Assembly: GCA_051654905.1 (NCBI GenBank)
Contig: JBOFYY010000132.1
Location: forward strand, 1 to 64,000
Direction of reading: 5' to 3'
DNA length: 64,000 nucleotides
Origin: JBOFIQ01 sp051654905
Lineage (GTDB): Bacteria; Actinomycetota; Actinomycetes; Propionibacteriales; Propionibacteriaceae
Below, one piece after another: positions 36,094 through 43,882 of the stretch. Position 1 is the first letter of the stretch; each line of letters begins with the position of its first letter. The notes under the pieces are model-generated. The model did not search any database. It saw only the letters and a program-made list of their open reading frames with translations, and was not told the origin of the DNA. The position numbers and the translations under genes are program-made.

Positions 36094-36367
36094 GTTCACT
36101 ACTTCTCGTCATGAAGCCTTGTTCGGATATGCGTCAAATATGTTTTGAGTACTGATTGCTGGTGCTGCCTCGCGGTCTCACATTTTTCTATGTGTCTTCA
36201 TCTGGATAAACGGGAGTTTTCTTATGCGTAATCAGAAAGCGGCGAGAAGAATCTGTGTGTAGGCTGATTTTATGGCAGATTTAAGATTTTCTGCGTTGAG
36301 TAATTAAGCTACGACAGCAAATCTGGAGCGACGGTCATCGGTATGGCAGCCTGGTGATGATGGGCGT

Positions 36368-36967
36368 ATGCCGATGGATGTAGTCATCGATATGATTGTC
36401 GATTTGGCTCCGGGGCACTTCCTCGATGTTGGTACTGGTATGGGTGGGGTTCCGGTTGAGGTGCAGACCCGGTTGCCTCAGTGCGTGGTGGAAGCGGTTG
36501 ATCAATCTGGCGCCATGGTGGAGGCTACGCGCGCTAAGGGTGTAAGCGTTCAAGTGGCTCCCATCGAGCATCTCCCTTTTGGAGATGGGGTTTTTGATGT
36601 CATCAGTGCAACGTGGATGCTGTATCACGTTGAAGATTTAGATGTAGCTCTTGCTGAAGTGCGTCGCGTCTTGCGTCCGGGTGGAACTTTCGTGGCGACT
36701 ACGAACGGGGTGGGTCATATCAAGGGATTGTTTGATCTTGCTGGCGTTGCGCAGCCGCCTTTGTCTTTCGTCCGCGAGAATGGCGCGGAGATCTTGTCTC
36801 GCCATTTCGGTGCTGTTGAGCGCATTGATCTCACTAGCTACGCTGACTTTGAAAATTCTGATGCTGCACAAGTGTATCTTCGTACCGTTATCCCCGACGC
36901 CATTGTTCCCTTCTCCAGCGAACCGATGCGTTTCCCGGGTGCACCTACGATCTTTATCGCCAGATAG
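36368..36967 (+). CDS. SAM-dependent methyltransferase, probably 5'-truncated
   Basis: A class I methyltransferase. The SAM-binding motif I is FLDVGTGMGGVP, followed by VEAVDQSGAMVE, FDVISATWMLYHVED and RRVLRPGGTFVATTNG. The substrate is unknown. The coding frame continues upstream of the first ATG (LERRSSVWQPGDDGR) to a TAA at about 36305 without any usual start codon, so the original N-terminus seems lost. It may still be translated from ATG 36368. A 71-bp piece of its 3' part recurs in the chimera at 43484. Confidence 0.7.
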   Translation: MPMDVVIDMIVDLAPGHFLDVGTGMGGVPVEVQTRLPQCVVEAVDQSGAMVEATRAKGVSVQVAPIEHLPFGDGVFDVISATWMLYHVEDLDVALAEVRRVLRPGGTFVATTNGVGHIKGLFDLAGVAQPPLSFVRENGAEILSRHFGAVERIDLTSYADFENSDAAQVYLRTVIPDAIVPFSSEPMRFPGAPTIFIAR

Positions 36968-36968
36968 T

Positions 36969-36998
36969 TGCGTTTTCGTCTGTAGCTAGCCAAACGCA
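36969..36998 (+). terminator. Hairpin after the methyltransferase gene
   Basis: TGCGTTT (36969) and AAACGCA (36992) form a 7-bp inverted repeat directly after the stop codon. The stem is short and there is no T-tract, so termination is only possible. Confidence 0.4.
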
Positions 36999-37128
36999 GT
37001 TGCAGCACGAAGTGGTGACCCACTCGACGGACTCGTTAAAGAGCGACAATGATAAGTCAGGGTGCGGATCGGTTGGTGTTACCTCGTAGCCGCACCTCCT
37101 GCTACTCGTCTAATTTAATATCTGCTAT

Positions 37129-37157
37129 ATGTATACTTCATGTATTGCTAGATGTAT
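37129..37157 (+). promoter_or_regulatory. Three ATGTAT motifs on one-helical-turn spacing before DUF4143 ATPase copy 2
   Basis: ATGTAT occurs at 37129, 37140 and 37152, spaced 11 and 12 bp, ending 9 bp before the ATG at 37167. The spacing puts all copies on one face of the helix. Position and layout parallel the iterons before ATPase copies 1 and 3, though the sequences differ. Confidence 0.5.
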
Positions 37158-37166
37158 GGTTGAGTT

Positions 37167-38438
37167 ATGGTGTATACCCGTAGAATCGTAGATCACGAGC
37201 TTGATGAGCTGTTTGGAGAGATTCCTGCGTTAGCGCTAGACGGACCAAAGGCTGTGGGAAAGACGACGACTGCTCTCCAGCGCATTGCTGACACCGTTCG
37301 CCTTGATGATGTAGCGCAGGCTACGCCTGTGGCGGCTGACCCTAGCGTGATTCTTCGGCGGAGCCGCCCGCTCCTGATCGATGAGTGGCAGAAAGTTCCC
37401 GCTGTGTGGGATGTGGTGCGCCATAGCGTCGATGAAAACTCTCAAGGGGGCCAGTTTCTGCTGGCGGGCAGCGCAGCTCCGCGACACGAAGCGCCATCTC
37501 ATTCGGGCGCTGGCAGAATCGGTCGCCTGCGCATGAGACCTATGACGTTTTCGGAGCGCGGATTAGTGGAGTCGACGGTGAGCCTGCGTAGCCTCCTATC
37601 GAACCGCAGGATCGAGTTGGCAGGGGAGAGCCCCGTTGATCTTGCTGGCTATGTGGAGGAGATTGTTGCCTCGGGGTTTCCGGGCATGCGCAGTCTTAGC
37701 TCCAGAGCATTACGGTTTCAGCTTGACTCTTATCTACGAACCGCTGTCGAACATGATGTCCCGGAACAAGGGCTGGCGGTGCGTCGTCCTGAAGCAATGA
37801 TGTCGTGGCTACGAGCTTATGCGGCGGCTACATCCTCGACTGCCGCCTATACACAGATCCTCGATGCGGCAACACCTGGAGAATCGGAAAAACCTGCTCG
37901 CGTTACGGCAACTGCATATCGCGATGTGTTGACCTCGCTGTGGCTTCTGGATCCGTTGCCAGCTTGGACTCCATCGGGCAGTATCTCAACTCGTTTGGGT
38001 AGCGCTCCTAAACATCACCTTGCTGATCCGGCTCTTGCGGTTCGTTTGCTCGGGTTAGGCGTTGACTCGTTGCTTGATGGCGACGGGGCTCCGCTACGGA
38101 CAGCAGAAGGGGGCATGCTTGGGCCGTTGTTTGAGTCGTTGGTGACGCTCGGTGTGCGTGTGGCTGCTCAGGCTGCTGAAGCTGTGACTGGGCATATGCG
38201 AACACGTAATGGGGATCATGAGATTGATCTTGTGGTGGTGCGACCTGACGGTAGGTTCGTTGCGATTGAGGTAAAACTAGCAGGAGCTGTTGGCGATAAA
38301 GACGGCAAGCACTTGCGCTGGGTACAGGGCCAATTCGGTGATCGAGTGCTTGATTTAATCATCGTCAATACAGGCCCCAGCGCCTACCGTCGGCCGGACG
38401 GAATCGGGGTCGTCCCGCTTGCGCTGTTGGGGCCCTGA
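37167..38438 (+). CDS. AAA_14/DUF4143 ATPase-nuclease, copy 2
   Basis: A 423-residue paralogue of copy 1, with the same order: Walker A GPKAVGKTT, Walker B PLLIDEWQKVP, sensor FLLAGSAAP, a middle winged-helix-like region, then DUF4143 with DHEIDLVVVRPDGRFVAIEVK. The acidic residues and EVK lysine of a PD-(D/E)xK nuclease are present. The family ending PLALLGP is shared with copy 1. Its last 268 bp are duplicated with few changes at 43553-43820, just before the cas operon. No partner gene is obvious. A defence, toxin or selfish-element role is possible but unproven. Confidence 0.85.
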   Translation: MVYTRRIVDHELDELFGEIPALALDGPKAVGKTTTALQRIADTVRLDDVAQATPVAADPSVILRRSRPLLIDEWQKVPAVWDVVRHSVDENSQGGQFLLAGSAAPRHEAPSHSGAGRIGRLRMRPMTFSERGLVESTVSLRSLLSNRRIELAGESPVDLAGYVEEIVASGFPGMRSLSSRALRFQLDSYLRTAVEHDVPEQGLAVRRPEAMMSWLRAYAAATSSTAAYTQILDAATPGESEKPARVTATAYRDVLTSLWLLDPLPAWTPSGSISTRLGSAPKHHLADPALAVRLLGLGVDSLLDGDGAPLRTAEGGMLGPLFESLVTLGVRVAAQAAEAVTGHMRTRNGDHEIDLVVVRPDGRFVAIEVKLAGAVGDKDGKHLRWVQGQFGDRVLDLIIVNTGPSAYRRPDGIGVVPLALLGP

Positions 38439-38594
38439 CAAGGACTTTTCGGGTAGTTATACATGATGAAAACATGGACATATTGAGGAAACGTATCGAA
38501 ATATTTGAGAAAAATCGACATGTATCGAGGCCTATATTGCGACCCGTGACAGAGGCATCATGATAAGTCAGAGTAATGCCAGCGGTTCTAAGCC

Positions 38595-39149
38595 TCAGCC
38601 CCGTAGCGTCTCCAGCAGTTTGTTCACGTCGTTCTGGTTGGTGAGGCGGTAAACTTTCGGGCCTTGGGTGGATGATTCCCATTCGATCATTCGTTTGTGC
38701 TTGCGCTTATAGGTGGCGAAGTGCCAGCGTAGGATCGATTCCTTGCTAAAGATCGAAGACCAGGTCTCTATGTTTCCGTTGCATACCGATTTCTTATCGA
38801 CGATACGGTAGATCGTGCGGTTTAATAGTCGGGTAAAACTTAGCCATCGTGGGTAGTCCAATGCGATGATGATGTCTGCACGGGCTATTGGTGCATGCCG
38901 CCAATGTCCGTAGGCAGAGTCGAATATCCATTGATCCTCAGCCGCGAGGCGTTCGGCGATGTCTTTTTGTTCAGGTACTGGTCGTTCTATCCAGCCGGGG
39001 AGCCAGCCGATCTCGTCATCAACGAGGTGTACTGGCAGATTGAGTATTTCACCTAGGTGAGTTGCTGCGGTGGATTTTCCAGATCCGGTCACCCCATAGA
39101 CGAGGATTCGCTGGGCAAAACGAACATCATCGACACTGGCTGAGGGCAT
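38595..39149 (-). CDS. P-loop nucleotide kinase-like protein (topology modulation/adenylate-kinase-like)
   Basis: A 184-residue P-loop protein. Walker A is ILVYGVTGSGKSTAATHL (about residues 14-31), followed by HLVDDEIGWLPGWIE, WIFDSAYGHWR and ARADIIIALDYPRWLSFTRLLNRT, the pattern of the small adenylate-kinase-related FlaR/topology-modulation family. A second basic helix (ATYKRKHKRMIEW) and LTNQNDVNKLLETL end the protein. The substrate is unknown. It is the only leftward gene between the ATPase copies and looks like an independent accessory gene. Confidence 0.8.
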   Translation of the reverse strand: MPSASVDDVRFAQRILVYGVTGSGKSTAATHLGEILNLPVHLVDDEIGWLPGWIERPVPEQKDIAERLAAEDQWIFDSAYGHWRHAPIARADIIIALDYPRWLSFTRLLNRTIYRIVDKKSVCNGNIETWSSIFSKESILRWHFATYKRKHKRMIEWESSTQGPKVYRLTNQNDVNKLLETLRG

Positions 39150-39250
39150 TCGACCATGGTATTTAGTCCTGTTCGGAATGTCGAGTTCCGATTCAACATC
39201 TAATCCATTGAGCTGAGGGCATCTAGCTACCCGATCTTCGAGAATGCTGT

Positions 39251-39278
39251 ATCCCGCCCGTACTGAAGGGCGGGGGAT
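39251..39278 (+). other. GC hairpin resembling an IS200/IS605 right end
   Basis: ATCCCGCCC (39251) pairs with GGGCGGGGGAT (39268) with one bulged G, around GTACTGAA. Right ends of IS200/IS605-TnpB elements often carry a CCCGCCC...TTCAGGGCGGG hairpin like this. No transposase or TnpB is nearby, so it would be a solo end. Confidence 0.3.
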
Positions 39279-39338
39279 CCAAAAATTGTTTGACTGCTCT
39301 TATGCGAAGGGGCTTCACTCGGTGGGGGATCATTCTGA

Positions 39339-39402
39339 CGAATCGTTGGTTTAATTGCGGCGAATCGTTGGTTTAATTGCGGCGAAATGATGGATTAGAT
39401 CC
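39339..39402 (+). promoter_or_regulatory. 22-bp tandem iterons abutting the start of DUF4143 ATPase copy 3
   Basis: A 22-bp unit beginning CGAATCGTTGGTTTAAT and ending TGCGG is present twice without a gap (39339-39360, 39361-39382). A degenerate third unit, CGAAATGATGGATTAGATCC, follows and touches the ATG at 39403. Ribosome or polymerase access would be blocked by any protein bound there. Confidence 0.7.
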
Positions 39403-40626
39403 ATGGATTTGCTAAATCGCAATATTTCTCCTTGGCTGGACAATCTGCTCGAAGTATCGCCGATTGTGGTTGTTGAAGGCGCTCGACAGGTGGGCAAATC
39501 GACGTTGATAGGAATGTTGGATGACGGGGCAACGGTGTCTACTACGATGGACGATGACCTCACCCGGGCCTATGCACATGATGACCCCACAGGTTTTCTC
39601 GCCTCGGCTGGTGGTGGCCGATTGGTGATTGACGAGATTCAGCGTTGTCCTGAGTTGATCTTAACGCTGAAGGCTGCCGTGGATCGGGATCGACGTCTTG
39701 GTCGCTTTGTGTTGACGGGGTCAGCAAACTTGTTGCGACTCCCCGGTGCAAAAGACTCGCTAGCTGGCCGCGCTATGACTGTGCGGTTGCATCCGTTTTC
39801 GCAGGGGGAGCTGGCTGGCATAAAGGAGGACTGGGTCAGTGGGCTTCTAGCTGGAAGCTTTGATCTGGAATCTACTGCGGACCGAAAGGATATCGTCGAG
39901 CGGGTGACGGTCGGTGGATATCCGCTGGTGCAATCCATGGCGCCACGGCTGCGTAAGTCGTGGTTAAAAGACTACGCGAACCGGCTGGTGGAACGTGATG
40001 TCACTGATCTGGGAGGAGTGCAACTTCCGGTGCTGCGCAAGTTGCTCTTGCTTCTCGCAGCTGCTCCCGGATCGGAGCTGGTACAGGAGCGATTGGCACA
40101 ATCACTGGGTGTGTCGCGTGTGACGGTGGCGCGTTATTTGGATCTGCTTGAAGCGTTGTTCTTGATTCACCGGATGCCTAGCTGGTCGCGGAATCTGACC
40201 AAGCGTCAAATTCAGTGGCCGAAGTGTTATCTGACGGACACGGGTCTTGTTGCTGCGCTATCGGGGCTGGATCCTGCACATTTGGCATCAATTCAGGGTT
40301 CGGATCATCTAAGCCCATTGATCGAGAACTTCGTTGTTTGTGAGTTGTTGCGTCAACAAGGTTGGGCTGAGACTGAATTTCAGCTTTCGCACTACCGCGA
40401 CCGCTATGGAGCTGAAGTTGATGTCATTATCGAGACGCCTCGAGGGATTATTGCTGTGGAAGTGAAGTCGGCTGTAGCGGCGACGGCTGCACATTTCAAG
40501 CATCTTGTGGCATTAAGGGACAAGCTTGGTGACGAGTTTCTTTTTGGCGTGGTGCTCACGACGGGGGTAGGTCAACGTGCGGGTGATCGACTAGTGGCTC
40601 TTCCGATGTCGAGTCTCTGGCGTTAG
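39403..40626 (+). CDS. AAA_14/DUF4143 ATPase-nuclease, copy 3
   Basis: A 407-residue member of the same family but a more distant branch. It has Walker A GARQVGKSTL, Walker B LVIDEIQRCPELIL, sensor FVLTGSANLLRLPG, then HPFSQGELAG. A clear helix-turn-helix (LAQSLGVSRVTVARYLDLLEAL) follows, then the DUF4143 nuclease-like domain (SPLIENFVVCELL, YGAEVDVIIETPRGIIAVEVK). This is the canonical DUF4143 layout. Pieces of a close relative lie decayed just after the CRISPR array (56225-56490). The start is fixed by the iterons touching the ATG. Confidence 0.88.
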   Translation: MDLLNRNISPWLDNLLEVSPIVVVEGARQVGKSTLIGMLDDGATVSTTMDDDLTRAYAHDDPTGFLASAGGGRLVIDEIQRCPELILTLKAAVDRDRRLGRFVLTGSANLLRLPGAKDSLAGRAMTVRLHPFSQGELAGIKEDWVSGLLAGSFDLESTADRKDIVERVTVGGYPLVQSMAPRLRKSWLKDYANRLVERDVTDLGGVQLPVLRKLLLLLAAAPGSELVQERLAQSLGVSRVTVARYLDLLEALFLIHRMPSWSRNLTKRQIQWPKCYLTDTGLVAALSGLDPAHLASIQGSDHLSPLIENFVVCELLRQQGWAETEFQLSHYRDRYGAEVDVIIETPRGIIAVEVKSAVAATAAHFKHLVALRDKLGDEFLFGVVLTTGVGQRAGDRLVALPMSSLWR

Positions 40627-40632
40627 AAGCAT

Positions 40633-40653
40633 GGCCATCTTGGTGGGATGGCC
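40633..40653 (+). terminator. Hairpin after DUF4143 ATPase copy 3
   Basis: GGCCATC (40633) pairs perfectly with GATGGCC (40647) around TTGGTGG, 6 bp after the stop codon. A CCGTTT sequence follows. Confidence 0.5.
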
Positions 40654-40853
40654 CCGTTTAGGAGGATGGTTGTGTTCCTTTGCGAGCAGCTGTCTTTTTG
40701 CTCGGCTCTATGATCTGAGCTGGTCTCATCGCGTGGATGCTGAGCTTACTTGTCTCGGCATGGGGTGGTGGGAAACTGCGGGTGTAGCTATTTTGCTTTC
40801 GCTTGGCGTGGGGGTGGTTCACAGTTTCGATGCGGCGCGACTCATGCCCTGAT

Positions 40854-41103
40854 AGATGCTGTGTGACTCTGATCAGACACACATATTGGTTTTAGGCTGC
40901 GGTTGAGTTCAGTACAAATACATGATCGTGACGTAAGTTCTGTCCGGAACGCGGTTGAGTTCCGCTTCAACATATAGAAACGTTTGATTTATTCTGCGAG
41001 GCTTGTCTCGGTCCACTCTCGGTGAACGTCGGGTCTGCGCTCGGAAGTTTGACATATCCCTTCCCTTGACGCTTATGGTCCGAGTGTCCCTTAGACTGTG
41101 GAC
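40854..41103 (+). other. Non-coding junction with a direct repeat at the edge of the high-GC islet
   Basis: No convincing gene. GCGGTTGAGTTC occurs at 40899 and 40951, 52 bp apart. Base composition changes sharply after about 41100 to high GC, so this stretch probably marks the boundary of imported DNA. Confidence 0.45.
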
Positions 41104-41580
41104 ATGCAGAAATGGTGGTGGGTGCTTCCCGTCGTGGCGGCTCTGCTCTCAGCCGCCATCCTCATGGTTATCGCGCTCGACCGGTTTGCGCGCGGCCGGC
41201 CGCAGAATCTCGACGGGCTGCCGCGTCGAGATTCTGTCATCCACGGCAAGACGCTCACCCTCTTGGTTGCCGACAGTTCAGGGGCTGTCGGTTCAGGACT
41301 CTCTGGGCAGCAGGGTCTGCCCGAGCGCGCGGGCCTTCTCCTCGTCTCGCCCGACGGCGATACGAGAGTCACGATGCTGGGGATGACCTTCCCCCTCGAT
41401 ATCCTCTGGGTAGACGAGGTGGGGAGGGTCGTCGGCATCCGGCGCGACGTGCCCGCTCGGCCCTGGCCCTTGTCATACTCCTCGCCGCGCCCATCCTCTG
41501 CGGTCATTGAACTGGCCGCAGGGGCTGTGAACCAGTACGGGATCGTCGTCGGCGACGTGATCAAGGGCGCCGCGCACTGA
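41104..41580 (+). CDS. DUF192-family membrane-anchored protein
   Basis: A 158-residue protein from ATG 41104; GTG at 41098 adds two residues. One N-terminal membrane helix (WWWVLPVVAALLSAAILMVI) precedes a DUF192 domain: LTLLVADSSG, GLLLVSPDGDTRVTMLGMTFPLDILWVDEVGRVV and a late AIELAAGAVNQYGIVVGD-like end (VIELAAGAVNQYGIVVGD). The GMTFPLDILW...G core is diagnostic. The function of DUF192 is unsettled. GC content is clearly higher than in the flanking genes, suggesting import from a high-GC actinobacterium. Confidence 0.8.
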   Translation: MQKWWWVLPVVAALLSAAILMVIALDRFARGRPQNLDGLPRRDSVIHGKTLTLLVADSSGAVGSGLSGQQGLPERAGLLLVSPDGDTRVTMLGMTFPLDILWVDEVGRVVGIRRDVPARPWPLSYSSPRPSSAVIELAAGAVNQYGIVVGDVIKGAAH

Positions 41581-41830
41581 GGGAACCCCGATGCGCAAGC
41601 CTGGCCGAATTCCGCCATCAGCGGCGTCGGCGCCCATACATGTAGTTGCGCATGACGTGGTCGACGCCTGCGCGGGTTCTCAAGGCAACTGCCTCGATTT
41701 GGCGGTCGCCCTGATCCGCATGCCCGTCCTGTTCCGACCTGGACGTTGTCCAATCGACAGATGCAGGGCGCGTGCTGCGTGAAGAAATCATCGGGGCGCT
41801 TGCGCTCAAGTGACTCTAGCGGCGGTTACG
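41581..41830 (+). other. High-GC gap with gene fragments
   Basis: Short frames only. One plus-strand frame ends in DVVQSTDAGRVLREEIIGAL before a stop at about 41811 and looks like the tail of a truncated gene, but the family cannot be named. Confidence 0.3.
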
Positions 41831-42184
41831 ATGAGACCTATGCGAAGAAAGTTGAAAATCCCCGCCATCATCGTGATGTGTCTCTATGGCGCCCTGCAGC
41901 TGCTGTTGGGTGTCACCATGTTCTCGCGACACATCCCGATCGCCCTCGTCTTCCTTGCTGCTGGACTTCTCGTCATCGCGGGAGCTCTCACCAGCCACAC
42001 CGTGATCGTCTTCCTTGGTCTGGTCTGCTCCATCGCCGCCCCGCTGTGGGTCGGTCTGGCTGGGGTCGAACCCTTCGAGATCATCCACCACGTCGTGCGC
42101 ATCGCGGTCGTAACCGCGCTCGCCACCTTCTGGTTCATCGCTGTGCGGCGTTCGCCAAGCCGTGTCTGTGGGGCCTCGCGATGA
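41831..42184 (+). CDS. Small four-helix membrane protein
   Basis: A 117-residue protein from ATG 41831 with about four hydrophobic helices (IPAIIVMCLYGALQLLLGV, IPIALVFLAAGLLVIAGAL, TVIVFLGLVCSIAAPLWVGL, IAVVTALATFWFIAV). The family is not recognised. Its TGA overlaps the ATG of the alpha/beta hydrolase gene (ATGA), so the two form a coupled pair in the high-GC islet. Confidence 0.65.
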   Translation: MRPMRRKLKIPAIIVMCLYGALQLLLGVTMFSRHIPIALVFLAAGLLVIAGALTSHTVIVFLGLVCSIAAPLWVGLAGVEPFEIIHHVVRIAVVTALATFWFIAVRRSPSRVCGASR

Positions 42185-42831
42185 CCGTCCCGATCGTTCT
42201 CGTTCACCCCATGTGGTTCTCCGGCGACTTCTGGTCGGACAGCCGCGATGCGCTGTCCACCGACACACGCGTCGAGACTCCGGACCTGCCCGGCTACGGT
42301 AGCGCGCCTGGCCCGTTCACAGCTGACACCGCTGTGGCTGCCGTGGTGCGTGCGCTGCGCAGCACTGGAGGCCCGGCCGACCTCGTCGGACTGTCGCTGG
42401 GGGCGCGAGTGGCACTTGCTGCCGCAGCGCAGGAGCCCAGCCTCGTCCGATCGCTCGTGCTGATGGGTGTTGGCGACGACGTGTCGCCGCTCGGCTCGCG
42501 CGTGCAGTACATGATGATGCGCCTGCTCGGCGGCGGGGTCGCCAAGCGCATCGGCGGTACCGAGTCCACTGCCGTCGCGCTGGAGTCCGTCAAGGCTCAA
42601 CCGCACCTGCCGCTGACGGTCAACGCAAGCAAGATCTCCTGCCCGACCCTCGTCGTTGCAGGTGGTGCTGACAAGGAGTATGCCAGCGCGTGCCAGAAGG
42701 CTGCCAGCACGGTCCCCGGCGCCCGCCTGGTCACTATGCCCGACGCCGAGCACATGTGGCCCAAAGACCGTCCGCAGGACTTTGTCCAGCTGGTCCGCGA
42801 ATGGCGCTCGGAGCAGGACTCCCGCGCCTGA
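42181..42831 (+). CDS. Alpha/beta hydrolase
   Basis: A 216-residue hydrolase. The nucleophile elbow is GLSLGARV (about residues 66-73), the oxyanion-side strand is IVLVHPMWFSGDFW, the acid region is CPTLVVAGGADKEY and the catalytic histidine lies in DAEHMWPKDRP. The substrate is unknown. The start at 42181 is set by ATGA overlap with the upstream membrane protein. A longer frame reaching back to 41746 has a high-GC artefactual extension and is not used. It is part of the imported high-GC islet. Confidence 0.85.
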   Translation: MTVPIVLVHPMWFSGDFWSDSRDALSTDTRVETPDLPGYGSAPGPFTADTAVAAVVRALRSTGGPADLVGLSLGARVALAAAAQEPSLVRSLVLMGVGDDVSPLGSRVQYMMMRLLGGGVAKRIGGTESTAVALESVKAQPHLPLTVNASKISCPTLVVAGGADKEYASACQKAASTVPGARLVTMPDAEHMWPKDRPQDFVQLVREWRSEQDSRA

Positions 42832-42924
42832 CCAGCGTAATCTAGCGTCGCTTACCTCATAGACCCCGCCCGTCACGACCGAGACGCGCCCCATCTCGTC
42901 ATGACGTGACCGTCCCGACTCTAC

Positions 42925-43012
42925 CTAGACACCTCTATGTACAAGGCTAGACACCTCTATGTACAAGGCTAGACACCTCTATGTACAAGGCTAGACACCT
43001 CTATGTACAAGG
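42925..43012 (+). repeat. Four perfect 22-bp tandem repeats before the mbtH fragment
   Basis: A 22-bp unit beginning CTAGACACCTCTATG and ending TACAAGG is repeated four times without change at 42925, 42947, 42969 and 42991. It ends 8 bp before the ATG of the truncated mbtH gene. The period matches the iterons before ATPase copies 1 and 3 (22-23 bp), but the sequence is unrelated. Confidence 0.95.
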
Positions 43013-43020
43013 AATGTGCA

Positions 43021-43179
43021 ATGAACCCCTTTGATGACAAGTCCGCCGAATTCCTCGTGCTCGTGAACGACGAGAACCAGCATTCGCTGTGGCCCGTCTT
43101 CGCGCCGCTGCCAGGGTTGTGGGGGCGTGAGGGGCGCATCGGTTCTGCGTCCGGATGGCCTAGCCGCCGACGGGCCTGA
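43021..43179 (+). pseudogene. Truncated MbtH-like gene
   Basis: The frame opens with MNPFDDKSAEFLVLVNDE then HSLWPVFAPLPG, the N-terminal half of MbtH proteins that activate adenylation domains of non-ribosomal peptide synthetases. After about 33 residues it runs into unrelated sequence (GREGRIGSASGWPSRRRA) and stops at 52 residues. The second conserved tryptophan block is missing. No peptide synthetase is in the window, so this is an imported fragment. Confidence 0.8.
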
Positions 43180-43210
43180 ACGTCCCCTCGTGCCGCCCAC
43201 CTCCGTGGTC

Positions 43211-43819
43211 ATGGTGCGGGTGTCAGGCGTCCTACGGGGCGCCGCCTATCTACTGTCGCTGGTGACGCTGTTGGTGCTGCTGTCCGTCGCGGCGGCGCCC
43301 TTCACGTCGCTGGTACGGGTGACGTCGTCCACGGACCCGGTCGGGGGCACGCTTATGATTGTCGCCTCCTTCTTGGCGTACCTGATCCCCGCGGTCTTCT
43401 TGGAGGGGCGGCGCGTGCCGCACGAGTTGGCACCGCGCCGGTTGGGCGATGTCGGGTGGGGGCGCTGCTGGCTCCACCCTCTATCTCGCCATTTCGGTAC
43501 TGTTGAGCGCATTGATCTCACTAGCTACGCCGACTTTGAAAATTCTGATGCTGCTGCTGAAGCTGTGACTGGTCATATGCGAACACGTAATGGGGATCAC
43601 GAGATTGATCTTGTGGTGGTGCGACCTGACGGTAGGTTCGTTGCGATTGAGGTAAAACTAGCAGGAGCTGTTGGCGATAAAGACGGCAAGCACTTGCGCT
43701 GGGTGCAGAGCCAATTCGGTGATCGAGTGCTTGATTTAATCATCGTCAATACAGGCCCCAGCGCCTACCGTCGGCCGGACGGAATCGGGGTCGTCCCGCT
43801 TGCGCTGTTGGGGCCCTGA
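43211..43819 (+). pseudogene. Three-part chimera: CPBP-like protease start, methyltransferase piece, ATPase tail
   Basis: A single open frame from ATG 43211. Residues 1-90 (MVRVSGVLRGAAYLLSL, then EGRRVPHELAPRRLGDVGWG) look like the start of a CPBP/CAAX-type membrane protease. From 43484 the DNA matches the methyltransferase 36797-36867 with two differences. From 43553 it matches ATPase copy 2, 38172-38439, with a few differences, including the full DUF4143 end HEIDLVVVRPDGRFVAIEVK. The joint between the last two falls in GCTGC, a microhomology of a few bases. The product would lack ATPase and most nuclease parts. Confidence 0.85.
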
Positions 43820-43882
43820 CGACTGGCGGTAGACTTGTGGTGATCTTGGTGGGATGACCCGCTTGATTGGAGCAGGAACGCC

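Noticed and set aside
38474..38563. 29-codon frame after ATPase copy 2 (MDILRKRIEIFEKNRHVSRP...)
   Set aside because: No ribosome-binding site or supporting context; chance frame in the intergenic region.
40631..40852. 73-codon frame after ATPase copy 3 (MAILVGWPRLGGWLCSF...)
   Set aside because: It begins inside the terminator-like hairpin and has no ribosome-binding site or recognised family, though a small membrane protein cannot be excluded.
41746..42180. 5' extension of the alpha/beta hydrolase frame
   Set aside because: It is open only because of high GC, encodes His/Arg-rich nonsense and overlaps the membrane protein gene; the hydrolase starts at 42181.
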